This document shows positions 52,198 through 62,492 of a DNA stretch of 64,000 nucleotides, one piece after another. Position numbers and translations under genes: made by a program. The notes beneath the pieces were generated by a model. It did not search any database. It had not been told where the DNA came from and saw nothing but the letters and a program-made list of their open reading frames with translations. The DNA comes from Avimonoglobus sp965151315 (GTDB taxonomy: Bacteria > Bacillota > Clostridia > UBA1381), in contig CBCTZG010000003.1 of NCBI GenBank assembly GCA_965151315.1, positions 1-64,000 of the forward strand, written 5' to 3'. Position 1 is the first letter of the stretch, and the number at the start of each line of letters is the position of its first letter.

Positions 52198-52774
52198 TTT
52201 CTTCCTCCTGTACTAACTGAATTGGCCGCCATTCCCGTTTGCCGTTCTCCCAGGGCTTAAAATGAGCGTCCATGATTTTCCCCCACTGGTCATAGGGGGT
52301 GATATGTGTCTGTAAGCTGCCCGAATAGCGCTCTGTTTCCAGCTCCTCGGGGCTTTCTGAATACATTACCAGCAGATTGCCGCTGATAAAGATCATACAG
52401 TATTTATTGCCGTCGCCGGGAATTTCTTCCTGGTACTGGTAATGGTAATAAATGTAGCTGGCGATTTGATCCTGCCGGACATAGTTCACCCGGAATTCCG
52501 GGGTTTTATCCGGGATCTTCCGCCGCCAGTGTTCCGCAGACAGAGGCTTGGAATAGTGAAAAATCTCCGTCAGCCGCCGCCATAGGCTCCCGTCCGGATA
52601 AGGTTTCAGTGATCCGTCCACAACTGCCTCCGGCGGAAGGTCTGCCTGGGCCGATTCATAATACAGGAACACGGCGCCGCCGTATTCCGCCATAGAAGCG
52701 TGTTCTGCCGGGCTATTTCCCAAAAGCCGCAGGGGCCCGTCCGGGTAGCCTTGATACATAAACCGATAGATCAT
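52181..52774 (-). CDS. hypothetical protein of the carbohydrate operon
   Basis: A 197-aa soluble protein. I do not recognise it. It shows aromatic-rich strands (YIYYHYQYQEEIPGDGNKYC) and a WRRLTEIFHY segment, which looks like a beta-barrel or lipocalin-like fold. Its 3' end overlaps the GH94 start by 17 bases and its start follows the GH2 stop by 16 bases, so it is firmly part of the operon. Confidence 0.6.
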   Translation of the reverse strand: MIYRFMYQGYPDGPLRLLGNSPAEHASMAEYGGAVFLYYESAQADLPPEAVVDGSLKPYPDGSLWRRLTEIFHYSKPLSAEHWRRKIPDKTPEFRVNYVRQDQIASYIYYHYQYQEEIPGDGNKYCMIFISGNLLVMYSESPEELETERYSGSLQTHITPYDQWGKIMDAHFKPWENGKREWRPIQLVQEEENDVQI

Positions 52775-52790
52775 TGGTCTTTTCCTTTCT

Positions 52791-55700
52791 TCATTTCGGG
52801 TCCACCTCGTCTACTGTTGTCCGGTATAAAAGATCTGTAGCGCAAGTACCGTCCGGCTGTTTAAAAATCAGCCGCAGCCGGGCGTCTTCAGCGCCGGCCC
52901 GGGCCAGCAGGAACACCCGGTTAATCCCGTTTTTCAGTATAACTGTCTCACCGTTTACTGCCTGGCCGTTCAAATAGAAGGTACAGTCCGTATTGGCTTC
53001 TAGCTGGGCCAGATACGTCTGATCCTTTCCAGACAGCCCGTGGACAAAGCAGGTTACAAACATGGTTTTTCCCGCGCTGCCGGTTAGGGTGATGAACCCA
53101 TCCCTTGGATCCCGCTCAAACTTATGCATCCAGCCATACAGCCCTTCGCCCAGATTATTTAAGCTGAATTCCGGATCGGAATAATACGTGAAGGCCCGGT
53201 CATAGTCCTCATAAGCCTGATACGGCAGGGACATCATGCTCTCTACTGCGTACCGGCCTTCACCCTTTGCCGCCGCCATCTGCCCATCGGCAAACTGCGC
53301 GCCCAAGTTGGCCAGCAGCCGGGTATAGACCCGCACGGATTTTTCATCCGCCGCATCGGCAATAAACTGGGAAAAAATGATTTTATCCGCCTTGGCGATA
53401 TAGCACCGAGGCTCCTCCGCCAGTTCTTTTTTGTAGGCTACCAACGCCCGCTTGCAATATTCTGCTCCTTGATCGTCAATAAACAGGTCGTCCCAAATGG
53501 TACCTTCCACACTTTGAGCAAGCGGCTGCATACCCGGAACGGACACGGTATATTCGGCCATGTGGCGGTTGGTTACCTCCCGGGGCGACATGCCTACTTT
53601 ATCCATTCCAAACAGGTCTACCACAGATACCCCCCGGAGCTCCGGCTGGGTATAATCTGGCCAAAGCTGATAGGTTGGGCGGTTTTCCACCGCCGCTGGG
53701 AGCCCGGTGATGGCCGATAGGCTCTGGCTGGCCTTGGCCGGCAGGCAGAGAAGCCTTCCGCCCTTTTCTAAAAACAGCCGGATTTCCTTGCCCCTGCCGG
53801 CGGCCGCTTCCGGGGAAACGATTAAAAGCCCTGTCTTCTCCCAATCCGGCTCCAGTTGGTATACCAGGCCCAGGGAATCCAAAAATGCCCGTTCCGTTTC
53901 CCCCGCAATCACTGCCGTATTTTGATATGTATACGTCCGGTCCGCCAGATAAGCCAGCATATTCCTTACCAGGACACAAGCCTGGGGCACCGCCGCGAAA
54001 TGCTTCATGACTTCCAGCTGGCAGGCCAGCACCGCGCCCTGCCCCGTTTTATATTCCAGCAGGGGCGTCCACAAGTCGCCGCCGTCGTTAAAATCCCCGA
54101 AGCTGCACTCCAGCAGGATATTGAAATCGCCATGCACCGGCTTTTCAAAAGCGCTGTTGATAAAGGAATCCGGGCCGTATTCCCCGGCATGGGGCAGCCA
54201 GCAGGCAAAATCGTCGTTATTCAGGCCGGCAAACACCGGATGGGTGTATTCGCTGGCATGGGCCCGCAGGAATTCCTTTTTATTGATGGTCATGCTGCCA
54301 AAGGAGAAGCCGGTCTGCTCCAAAATCAAAATCCGGCCGCCGTCCTGCAGGAACGCGTACAGACCGTCATGAAGCTCCTGCTCCTTTTCCGCCAGGCCGC
54401 TTCCCAAAACAAGGATCTTTTCCGGTCCGGCGTCCCGGATATTCTCGATCCGGCGGCAGTTGGGGGCTAACGCCCGGATTACAGCAAAGTCCGCGTCATT
54501 TCCGAAATAGCACACCGCCGTATCAATGGCCTTTTTCGTCTTCAGCTCTGCCGGATAAATGGAATAATCTCGGTGCAAAGTAAACATCAGCCGTTCCCCA
54601 TGGTAAAGCTCCGCCGTCAGGGTCAGCTTGGATCTTTCCTGGCACTGTGCCGGCGGGATCGTGATGTTCACCGATTCATACTGCCCCGGCGCCTGGGTAA
54701 AGGATTTCTCCTCCCGCCAGACGACCCGTCCCCCCTGGGCCGCCTCCATCTTCAGCGTTACTGCCTGGGGCCGGAGCGTATCGTTATACACGTCTAAGGT
54801 TCTCCGAATCGGCCGGCTGTCGTAGAAGGAGTGGTCGTATTCCCTGGGGATGATCGTCACCGAGCGCATCCCCTCAGCCGCATATTTACAAGTGACATTG
54901 GGAATATACCGGGGGTATTCCGACGGCAGGAGGCCGTTATTGATGGTCAGCGAATTTTTTTTGATCGTCCGGGGAGGATTGTCGATCCGGATGTCCTCCC
55001 GGGGCATACTGGTGGCAAAGTAGTGGGCAAAGTTAAAGCTGGATATGCCGGATACCTCTTTCCGCCGGGCATACTCCATAAACCACTGTTCCTTAATCGA
55101 TATGCCCTCAGCGCAGGTTTCATGGTCGTGGTACGCGTCTAAGCCCATATACATACTGCTGTTCTGGGGGCTGATATACCAAAGGCCGCCGTGCTCCCCG
55201 ATGGTCAGGGGCGTTTTCCGGTCCCACTGGTTAATGGTACCGTCAATGTTGTAATGCAGGCTGGCCACCTCCGTATGCGCCTTGTCAATCAGGCGGTTGT
55301 CGCCGTCTAAGGAGATCAGCCGGCCGGAATGGTCCGCCTGATGGAAAATATCCATCAATTCGGGTACATGTTTTTTATATTCGTCCCGGCCGTCCACCCA
55401 GCGCATTTCGTTCTGCAGACTCCAAATCACCACAGACGGATGGTTTTTATCCCGGCGGACAAGCCCCCGGATGTGGCGGCGGCAGTTTTCCAAATATTCC
55501 GGATTCGCGGCGTCCATCGTTTTCCCGGAGCCATAAATCGCCGTTTCGTCTACAATCAGTATACCAACCTCGTCCGCCGCGTCCAGATAATAGGTGGGAT
55601 GCGGATTGGCGTGATAGCGGATGCTATTGACGCCGTATTCCCTGCATACCCGGCACCAGTTCAGGGCGTATTCCTTGGTCTGCTGGACATGGCCCTGGAA

Positions 55701-56609
55701 GTGCCAGGAGTCGCCCCGCAGATTGATCCGGGTACCGTTGAGCATAAAGTTCTGGCCCTCGGCCCAGAATTCCCGAAAGCCAAACCGCTCCCGCAGACTG
55801 TCGATTTCCCGGCCGTCTTCTAACAGCCGGAGTTCCATATGGTACAAATGGGGGTTTTCCGTATCCCATAAAACCGGATCCGGCCAAGCTTCCCGCAGCC
55901 GCGCGCTGCCGGCGCTGACTGGGGCGGAAAACCGTTTCACTTCGTCCTCTCCGTCATAGATTACAGCCTCCGCTTGCAGGGACCGGTTCTCCGGATTTTC
56001 CACCTGGGCCAGCACAGTGATCCGCTGTTCCCGGACGGAGGTGACAATCTCTGCGTCGGCCAGATTGGTTTTTGGCATCACCAGCAGATCCGCGTCCTGC
56101 CAGATCCCCCGGTACAGCTTATGGAACCAGGAGCCGGCAAGGCCTGTTTTTTTCTCCGCGCCCGAAGGGATAGTACAGGTATTGAAGCTGGTGCAAAGTA
56201 CGCAGAGCTCGTTTTCACCGATCCGCCCCTTCCCGGTTATATCCGCCTCCACCGGCAAATATGCTTCCTGGGAATGGGCTACCAGTTCGCCGTTCCAGTA
56301 AATATAGGACTGCTGGAAAATCCCCTGGAAGCACAAAATCAATTTTCCTGATAATTGGCTTTCATTCAAAACCACTGTCCTGTGCAGCACACCGGACTCG
56401 GCTTCATCCCATTCTACAGGATAGTCGAACATATGAAATGGGTCAAAACCGTATTTTTCGATTCGGAATTGGCCTGCGGACTGCCGCCAGGAGGACGGAA
56501 CCCATACCGGCTCTTTGGCGTAGCGCAGTTCTCCGGGCAATTCCGCGGCATGCTGCTGGTAAATGGGCATAAAATCCCACCAGCCATTCAATGATATTGT
56601 TTCTCGCAT
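52791..56609 (-). CDS. large GH2-family beta-galactosidase/glucuronidase-like glycosidase
   Basis: A 1272-aa protein. GH2 sugar-binding and Ig domains (about 1-290) precede the TIM barrel with acid/base HPSVVIWSLQNEM and nucleophile TIGEHGGLW. A central amidotransferase-like region (ILVLGSGLAEKEQELHDGL ... GGRILILEQ) and a long beta-rich C-terminus follow, giving more than the 1000 aa of LacZ. There is no signal peptide. I choose the ATG of MRETISLNGWWDFM because GGAG lies 7 bases upstream. Substrate is likely a beta-linked oligosaccharide released outside. Confidence 0.85.
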   Translation of the reverse strand: MRETISLNGWWDFMPIYQQHAAELPGELRYAKEPVWVPSSWRQSAGQFRIEKYGFDPFHMFDYPVEWDEAESGVLHRTVVLNESQLSGKLILCFQGIFQQSYIYWNGELVAHSQEAYLPVEADITGKGRIGENELCVLCTSFNTCTIPSGAEKKTGLAGSWFHKLYRGIWQDADLLVMPKTNLADAEIVTSVREQRITVLAQVENPENRSLQAEAVIYDGEDEVKRFSAPVSAGSARLREAWPDPVLWDTENPHLYHMELRLLEDGREIDSLRERFGFREFWAEGQNFMLNGTRINLRGDSWHFQGHVQQTKEYALNWCRVCREYGVNSIRYHANPHPTYYLDAADEVGILIVDETAIYGSGKTMDAANPEYLENCRRHIRGLVRRDKNHPSVVIWSLQNEMRWVDGRDEYKKHVPELMDIFHQADHSGRLISLDGDNRLIDKAHTEVASLHYNIDGTINQWDRKTPLTIGEHGGLWYISPQNSSMYMGLDAYHDHETCAEGISIKEQWFMEYARRKEVSGISSFNFAHYFATSMPREDIRIDNPPRTIKKNSLTINNGLLPSEYPRYIPNVTCKYAAEGMRSVTIIPREYDHSFYDSRPIRRTLDVYNDTLRPQAVTLKMEAAQGGRVVWREEKSFTQAPGQYESVNITIPPAQCQERSKLTLTAELYHGERLMFTLHRDYSIYPAELKTKKAIDTAVCYFGNDADFAVIRALAPNCRRIENIRDAGPEKILVLGSGLAEKEQELHDGLYAFLQDGGRILILEQTGFSFGSMTINKKEFLRAHASEYTHPVFAGLNNDDFACWLPHAGEYGPDSFINSAFEKPVHGDFNILLECSFGDFNDGGDLWTPLLEYKTGQGAVLACQLEVMKHFAAVPQACVLVRNMLAYLADRTYTYQNTAVIAGETERAFLDSLGLVYQLEPDWEKTGLLIVSPEAAAGRGKEIRLFLEKGGRLLCLPAKASQSLSAITGLPAAVENRPTYQLWPDYTQPELRGVSVVDLFGMDKVGMSPREVTNRHMAEYTVSVPGMQPLAQSVEGTIWDDLFIDDQGAEYCKRALVAYKKELAEEPRCYIAKADKIIFSQFIADAADEKSVRVYTRLLANLGAQFADGQMAAAKGEGRYAVESMMSLPYQAYEDYDRAFTYYSDPEFSLNNLGEGLYGWMHKFERDPRDGFITLTGSAGKTMFVTCFVHGLSGKDQTYLAQLEANTDCTFYLNGQAVNGETVILKNGINRVFLLARAGAEDARLRLIFKQPDGTCATDLLYRTTVDEVDPK

Positions 56610-56622
56610 AGCTCTGCTCCTT

Positions 56623-57348
56623 TTAAAGATTTTGTTCGATATAATGGTCGAGCAGTTCCATATACGTCTGGATCTGCTGATCCGTTGACGCATATCCTTT
56701 TAAGATAAACGCGTGCCCGACCCCAGGCAGCAATCGAAATATACACTGGTTCCCCGCCGCCCGCATTTTTTCATAGAAGGCCTGGGACGTTTCCCACGGC
56801 ACCACCGTGTCCGCGTCGCCATGGACAATCAAATATTTTGTTTTTGTCTTCCGCGCCTGATACAGCGGGGACGCCGCCGCCAGCCGATCCGGGCCGGCGA
56901 TATAGGCCCATTTCGGATCTGTACAATCTGTCACCGGGTTGCACAGCACCGCAATATCCGCAAGCTCCGGCTGACCTAACGCCATCATAGCCGCCAGATG
57001 GCCGCCGGCGGAATCCCCTATCAGGATCAGCCGCTTGTACTCGGTCTTTTCCGCAATATACGAAAGGCCGTCATAGCAGTCCTGAATCTGATCAAACACA
57101 GAGGTTTCCGGCGTCAAATAGATCGACCGGTAGGAGATCACGGCACCGGTAAAGCCCTTTTGGGCATAGTACCGAGCCTGATAATCCATCCAGCCGCCGT
57201 CCCACTCCTCATTCTTTTCCACCGCCGCCCAGCCGCCGCCGTGGATGCACAGCACCACGGTATCCGCGTTCCCGGTTTGTACTGCCGGCGGATAGATCCG
57301 CACCGGAAGCCTTAGGCCCGCCACGGCTTTATAATAATCCTGCAGCAT
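56623..57348 (-). CDS. alpha/beta-hydrolase esterase (carbohydrate-esterase-like)
   Basis: A 241-aa hydrolase: oxyanion HGGGWAAV (about 35-42), nucleophile elbow GDSAGGHLAAM (about 110-120), acid Asp in HGDADTVVPWE and His in PGVGHAFIL. It resembles BD-FAE/acetyl esterases that remove acetyl or feruloyl groups from glycans. It is first in the carbohydrate operon, 14 bases before the GH2 gene. An extended -10 promoter lies upstream. Confidence 0.8.
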   Translation of the reverse strand: MLQDYYKAVAGLRLPVRIYPPAVQTGNADTVVLCIHGGGWAAVEKNEEWDGGWMDYQARYYAQKGFTGAVISYRSIYLTPETSVFDQIQDCYDGLSYIAEKTEYKRLILIGDSAGGHLAAMMALGQPELADIAVLCNPVTDCTDPKWAYIAGPDRLAAASPLYQARKTKTKYLIVHGDADTVVPWETSQAFYEKMRAAGNQCIFRLLPGVGHAFILKGYASTDQQIQTYMELLDHYIEQNL

Positions 57349-57380
57349 TCGGCTCCCTCCCCAAAAAATTCTATATTGGC

Positions 57381-57389
57381 ATTATACCA
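57381..57389 (-). promoter_or_regulatory. extended -10 promoter of the carbohydrate operon
   Basis: On the minus strand TGGTATAAT forms an extended -10 box (TGn plus TATAAT) about 33 bases before the esterase start. No good -35 box is visible, which suggests an activator. Confidence 0.55.
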
Positions 57390-57476
57390 TATCTATCCGC
57401 CCCGCGCTATAGATTTTTTATTTTTCTTATACATTTTTTTATTATTTTTGAATGCCCCAGCTTACACATCAGACAG

Positions 57477-57519
57477 AAAAAACTGTTCTCCCGCAAAAAC
57501 GGCGAGAGAACAGTTTTTT
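57477..57519 (-). terminator. terminator after the 586-aa SLH gene
   Basis: AAAAAACTGTTCTC (57477-57490) pairs with GAGAACAGTTTTTT (57506-57519), overlapping the stop codon of the gene, with A/T runs on both sides. Confidence 0.85.
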
Positions 57520-59278
57520 ATGAAAGCTTTGTCATTACATTGTAAAGCATAACGGCAGCCTGCGCCCGTGTGGCGTTTTCCCGAGGGGCGAACCGGCCGT
57601 CGCCCACGCCGGATATAATACCTGCCGAATAGAAATAGGACACCGCGTCCTTCGCGTAATCACTGATTTCCGCCTGATCCACAAAATCCAAGCTCTGGCC
57701 GGTTTCCTGGATTTGATATGCTCTGTATAGGATCACCGCCATATCTTGCCGGGTAATCTGGGCGTTGGGGTTAAAACGGTTTTCTTCGTCGCCCATGACC
57801 AGCCCGGCTTGCCGGGCTGTATTCACATACGGCGCAAACCAATCCTCGGAAGTTACATCGGCAAAGCCTGTGTCCCCGCTGACAGGCTGCGCCCCAACAG
57901 CAGTGACAATCATTTTGGTAAACTCCGCTCTGGTCACCGGATCGTTGGGAAGAAACGCGCCTTCCGCTTTTCCGGCTACTATATTTTGATCCGCCAGATA
58001 TAGGATTGCCTCTTCCGCCCAGGCAGCCGCGCTCAAATCGTTGAATACGGTGTTTTCCGGCTGCTGCGGGTTTTCCGGCGGTGTCGTAATAATACCGACA
58101 CCGGAGGAACCTTCTGTGCCCCAACTACCGCTGGTACCGCCAGAGCTGCCGCCATTCCCAGCTCCACCACTGCCGCCGCTGCCGCTGCCAGAGCCCAGCA
58201 GATCGCTGACAGCCTGGTCAAAAGCGGTAGTGACAGCGGCGTAGTCACTGTAGGACTTGCCGGCTACACGCTCATAGACCTGGCCCTGCTTTGTGGAGGA
58301 AAGCTGCTTAAACCTTGTCCGGTTCACCGGGAAAAGCGCCGGGAACTGGTCAATGATCTCCTTGGTTTCACTATAGTGGTTCTTCTCAATAATCGTCAAT
58401 AAGGCGTCTGCATACAACGCACTTTTGACTGCCGTTATTGTGGTAAGCCCTGTCCGTTTCGCGATCCGGCCGGCAAACGCCGCTTCCGTTAGAATCTTCT
58501 CTACATATGGATACAGCGCTGCTTCGTCCTCCTGGGTGGCTGTATCGTCCGTATTCAACGCGTATTCGTCCCGATAGGCATCCAGCCAGTTCTTTAGATC
58601 CTGTGTTGTTTGAATATCGTTATATTTGCCCACCGCAATACCTTCCGCAAAGGCTTTCCGGAATACCAGGGCCGCATCTTTAACCATCTCCCGGTTCGCA
58701 TCTGTGTCAATATCGGCCGGGATACTGCACTTTTGGGCTGCCATCAGCCCGGAAAATACCGTCTTCCCCTCCGTGCCCAGGGCCAGCATATCTGCCTGTG
58801 AAACCCCCAGCGCATCCGCGTTATCTTGAATTGCGTTAAATACCGTGTTGGCGCTGCCGCTCTCAATGGCCGCGTTTACCTCCTGCATTGCCGCAAACAG
58901 CAAATCTACACCCGAATAAACAAAGGTCAGTGTAACTGGCTGCACGATTTCATATCCAGATATCTCTAATGTATACGCGCCGCTGTTGAAATTGATTCCA
59001 AAATATACCGGATCAAAGGTATAGTCCAGGGTCGTTTCGAAGTTATTTGCTTTTGCTGTGGTCTGCTGTCCCAGCAGAAACTGACCATCCGGGCCGGTAA
59101 TCTCCATGGTTAGGGGAACATTTCCCTTTTGGGCTGTCACCGTTCCGTTCACAATCAGCGCGTCCTGCAGCCCGTCATAACGGTATTCAGCCGTCAAGGC
59201 GTTTCCCGCGGCAGATACGTTTACCAGCAGGCCGGAAAGCAAAGCAATAATCAAAAATATACTGCAAGTCCGTTTCAT
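57518..59278 (-). CDS. secreted SLH-domain protein
   Basis: A 586-aa protein. Signal peptide (MKRTCSIFLIIALLSGLLVN), an N-terminal beta domain (about 25-125), a long helical middle (about 130-355), a Gly/Ser hinge (about 360-390) and three SLH domains (about 415-585; for example FADVTSEDW, GDGRFAPRENATRAQAA). It attaches to the cell wall as part of the S-layer or a surface scaffold. It is encoded just after another SLH gene with a hairpin between. Confidence 0.85.
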   Translation of the reverse strand: MKRTCSIFLIIALLSGLLVNVSAAGNALTAEYRYDGLQDALIVNGTVTAQKGNVPLTMEITGPDGQFLLGQQTTAKANNFETTLDYTFDPVYFGINFNSGAYTLEISGYEIVQPVTLTFVYSGVDLLFAAMQEVNAAIESGSANTVFNAIQDNADALGVSQADMLALGTEGKTVFSGLMAAQKCSIPADIDTDANREMVKDAALVFRKAFAEGIAVGKYNDIQTTQDLKNWLDAYRDEYALNTDDTATQEDEAALYPYVEKILTEAAFAGRIAKRTGLTTITAVKSALYADALLTIIEKNHYSETKEIIDQFPALFPVNRTRFKQLSSTKQGQVYERVAGKSYSDYAAVTTAFDQAVSDLLGSGSGSGGSGGAGNGGSSGGTSGSWGTEGSSGVGIITTPPENPQQPENTVFNDLSAAAWAEEAILYLADQNIVAGKAEGAFLPNDPVTRAEFTKMIVTAVGAQPVSGDTGFADVTSEDWFAPYVNTARQAGLVMGDEENRFNPNAQITRQDMAVILYRAYQIQETGQSLDFVDQAEISDYAKDAVSYFYSAGIISGVGDGRFAPRENATRAQAAVMLYNVMTKLS

Positions 59279-59289
59279 AATATCGCCTC

Positions 59290-59313
59290 AGCGTCCCCGA
59301 GAATGGGGACGCT
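59290..59313 (-). other. perfect 9-bp hairpin between the two SLH genes
   Basis: AGCGTCCCC (59290-59298) and GGGGACGCT (59305-59313) with a 6-base loop, just upstream of the RBS of the 586-aa gene and without a T-run. It probably tunes mRNA stability or translation between the two genes. Confidence 0.5.
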
Positions 59314-59335
59314 TTCTCCTTTCTTCATTCTGTTC

Positions 59336-62300
59336 CTATTTGTAAACGGCCACTGTCCGTGTGCTCCGGTCAGAGATATAAACAAACACCCGGTCTCCCT
59401 TTTGAATTGACGCGTTGGATAATCCATCTTCAATACTGTTTCTGGACGAATTATATTTAATTACGTTGGCATTTTTTGTGTAGATATACTCAATATCGTC
59501 CTTTAAGGTGCTGCCGATGCTCACTTTTAAATACTCGCCGGTATTTTCCACAGCTGTAGCATATACCGCCCGGTATTTTTGTCCGCCGTCGCTCCATACC
59601 CGGGTAGATTCGCTGACCCTGGCCTTCACCACGACCTCCGTACCGCTTTCATTGATATACCGCAGCTCCGGTCTGCCGTCCCGCAGATACAGCAGATCCA
59701 TGCTGGTAATCTCGCTTTTGCTGTTTGTACCGATCCGCAGGCAATCCCCGCGCTGGGCCTCATGTACAATGGCCCGCATAGCGTCGTTGCCCGCAAGCAC
59801 ATCCTCCCGGACCGGGTATTCTACCAGCTCGCTGCCGATAATCCCCGTTACATTATAGTAAATCTCGTTGTCATTATCTACCATTTCATTGATATCATCC
59901 AGCACCATGGACTGGGCGCCATAGTCCAGCCCCCGGTTAATCCATACAAAAATATCGCAGGTTTCATTGTCGGGATTAAGCGTATAGACATCACCGGAGT
60001 TTCCACTGTCGCTGAGTCCGCCCTGGGAGAACGTATACTGATCCGGCGCCACGTCCGTCCATTTCGACAGGAGCCAGCCATTGCTGGCAAAGGGGATCGT
60101 CCCTTTCCCTGTGCTGGAATTGATCAAAAGCCGCGTTCCGCTGCCATAGTTGTACGCTGTAGAAGCAAACAATTTTGTCAGCGTATCCCGCTGGCCGCCG
60201 GCGCCGGCAAGCTCCGTATCCAGCATAGTAATCCTGCCGCTCCCGTCAATTTGATACCGGACCGGCATATTCACCACCGCCGCCTTTAAATCCGCCAGGC
60301 TCTGGGCAATATCTAAACTTTCCTTCAGCCGTATACCGTCGATATACACCCTTTCCGCCATCGGATAACGAACCACCTCATTGTCCGAGGTTAGGATCTT
60401 CACATAAGATGGCTCGCCGTTGTCCTCCAAATTCGGCGAAATCGCCAGCGCCATGCCAATCTTGTCTGTGTTGGACGCGGAAGCAGTATATGCAACCAGT
60501 TCATTGAACCCATTCACATAAAATGTCCCGCTGACGCCCGGGCCGATTTTGTGGGAAATTTCGGCCTGCCATGCCGCTTCATAGTCTTCTGCCGGGCCGG
60601 TATAGCCTTCATCAAAATCAGCCTTTAAGTCTGCAAAAAATTCCGGGGAAACTGTATAGGTCACGCCACCGACTACGATCTCGTCCTCCGCCCTGGCGCT
60701 GATGCTGCCGCTGACGGCTATTCCGTCTACAATCAGCCGCACCATTTTTTTGCCGGTACTGTTCTTGCTCATGTACAGCATAGCAACGTCATTGACCGCC
60801 AGCCGGGAATACGTAACCGGCTCGCCCTCCTTGATACAGTAGAAATCATATTCCTCAAACGCGTATTGGGTGTCGGTCAGCGCGTCGCTGATCATCTCGT
60901 TGTCCCTGTCTACCATGCCGATTTGAATATTGATATATTCGTCAATAAAAACAGTGTCTTTCCCTTTGCTGTTCTGGATATAACGGATGCTTCCCCGCAA
61001 CGGAAGCTGGCCGATAAATTCATCTAGCGCACCGTCTATGGCCACGCCGTTATACAGGATTGCCGTATCGCTGTCCAGGTTAATCCGTTTCCGGCTGCCT
61101 TCGCTGTCGCTGTAGGTAATCCGTTCTGTTGTGATTTCCTCAATATCGCAGTCCGCACTGGTTACCGTGGTAACCTCTGTGCTGATCCTAGGCATAATTG
61201 CCACAAGGGTTTTTTCATCGCCGTCATCCTCGGCATTATAATAAAAATCACATTCGTAGCCTAAAAGCGCTTTTGCGTCCGTTGCCCCTACATGGTAAAC
61301 CTCGCCGTCGATTTCAACATGTTCAAAATTCAAACTGGATTCCGGAATACTCAGGGTCGTATTGTTCGTTGCGGTGACCTGTCCCCGGCCGGAATAAATA
61401 TCCATAGTCTTGGACAGGATCCCCTTGATTTCCTTATACTGCACAGTCCCCTGCGCGCCGGAGATTGTATCCAGCTCTAAGTAATAGGCCTCAAACATGT
61501 TGCACATCAGCCGTGCCATTTCCCCGTTGCGCAGATACTCGCCGCTGTCCAATCCGCTGGACAGCCGCTGGTCGTTGGCAAATTTCAGATATCCCGCCGG
61601 ATACCCGCCGTTCATATCCGCCAGGTCGCCGTAGCCCAGCAGCTGGCAGATCATCACCATCGCGTCGCTTTTTGTAATGAACTCCTCCGGATAGAAATAC
61701 CCGTCGTTATAGCCTACAATGATCCCGCGCTCCGCCAGGGTATTGATAACCCCATAACATTCCATATCCGGCGTCACATCCGCAAAGGCCTGTTTCCCCT
61801 TTTTGTTGGGCTCAATATTCAAAACCTGAAACAGGATCTCGGAAAAATCCTTCCGCTTGATAAACATCTTGGGATAAAAATAATCCCCCATATCCTCGTC
61901 CAGGAAACCCAGCTGATCCAGCGCGTTGATCTGCATCCGGTATTTGCTGTCCCGAATATCCAAAAACGCGTCACTGGATTCAAAAACCGTGTACAAATCC
62001 TCTCCTGTCAGCGGCTTATTAAATTTAATCATAAAAAAGTTTGCCGTCTGGCTGCCTGTTTTGATATACAGGGTATGTACGCCGGTGACCGGCGTGAGAA
62101 TCGGCGCCGTATGGGTCAGGGCCGTATCAAAGCTGCTGGCCTGGTCTACCATGCTGGCTAAAAGCGGCCCTGTAGGGCTATCGATCCGGATTTCCACGGT
62201 AGCTCCCGCGTATTCCGCCGGTACGCCGATTTCCAATTCCACCGAAGTGGGGGAAACCGTCCCAAAATTAATATTTTCATAGTAAAAATAATTGTTTGCT

Positions 62301-62473
62301 CCTGTGCTGCCCAAAAAACCGCCGGAAATATTATAGGTAGAAATATTCGAGCCGTCAAGCAGGGTTGTTGAAAAGCCGTCGTATGGGTCTTTGCTGGCCG
62401 CCCAGGCCGGTATCTCCATCCAGAGCGCCAGCACCGCGGCCAGCATCATCAGAGCGATTGACTTTTTCTTCAT
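59336..62473 (-). CDS. large surface protein with N-terminal CBM6-like and SLH domains
   Basis: A 1045-aa protein with a signal peptide (KKKSIALMMLAAVLALWMEI, Ala-rich cleavage). A CBM6-like beta-sandwich follows (about 30-150; VEIRIDSPTG, GVHTLYIKTG). SLH-type motifs come next (about 185-330; ADVTPDMECYG, GYNDGYFYPEEFITKSDA), then about 700 aa of beta-rich repeats. Unusually, the SLH segments are near the N-terminus. Cell-wall anchoring with carbohydrate binding is likely. It is 20 bases downstream of the frameshifted gene, so they form one unit. Confidence 0.8.
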   Translation of the reverse strand: MKKKSIALMMLAAVLALWMEIPAWAASKDPYDGFSTTLLDGSNISTYNISGGFLGSTGANNYFYYENINFGTVSPTSVELEIGVPAEYAGATVEIRIDSPTGPLLASMVDQASSFDTALTHTAPILTPVTGVHTLYIKTGSQTANFFMIKFNKPLTGEDLYTVFESSDAFLDIRDSKYRMQINALDQLGFLDEDMGDYFYPKMFIKRKDFSEILFQVLNIEPNKKGKQAFADVTPDMECYGVINTLAERGIIVGYNDGYFYPEEFITKSDAMVMICQLLGYGDLADMNGGYPAGYLKFANDQRLSSGLDSGEYLRNGEMARLMCNMFEAYYLELDTISGAQGTVQYKEIKGILSKTMDIYSGRGQVTATNNTTLSIPESSLNFEHVEIDGEVYHVGATDAKALLGYECDFYYNAEDDGDEKTLVAIMPRISTEVTTVTSADCDIEEITTERITYSDSEGSRKRINLDSDTAILYNGVAIDGALDEFIGQLPLRGSIRYIQNSKGKDTVFIDEYINIQIGMVDRDNEMISDALTDTQYAFEEYDFYCIKEGEPVTYSRLAVNDVAMLYMSKNSTGKKMVRLIVDGIAVSGSISARAEDEIVVGGVTYTVSPEFFADLKADFDEGYTGPAEDYEAAWQAEISHKIGPGVSGTFYVNGFNELVAYTASASNTDKIGMALAISPNLEDNGEPSYVKILTSDNEVVRYPMAERVYIDGIRLKESLDIAQSLADLKAAVVNMPVRYQIDGSGRITMLDTELAGAGGQRDTLTKLFASTAYNYGSGTRLLINSSTGKGTIPFASNGWLLSKWTDVAPDQYTFSQGGLSDSGNSGDVYTLNPDNETCDIFVWINRGLDYGAQSMVLDDINEMVDNDNEIYYNVTGIIGSELVEYPVREDVLAGNDAMRAIVHEAQRGDCLRIGTNSKSEITSMDLLYLRDGRPELRYINESGTEVVVKARVSESTRVWSDGGQKYRAVYATAVENTGEYLKVSIGSTLKDDIEYIYTKNANVIKYNSSRNSIEDGLSNASIQKGDRVFVYISDRSTRTVAVYK

Positions 62474-62492
62474 TACGCTATCACCGTCTTTC

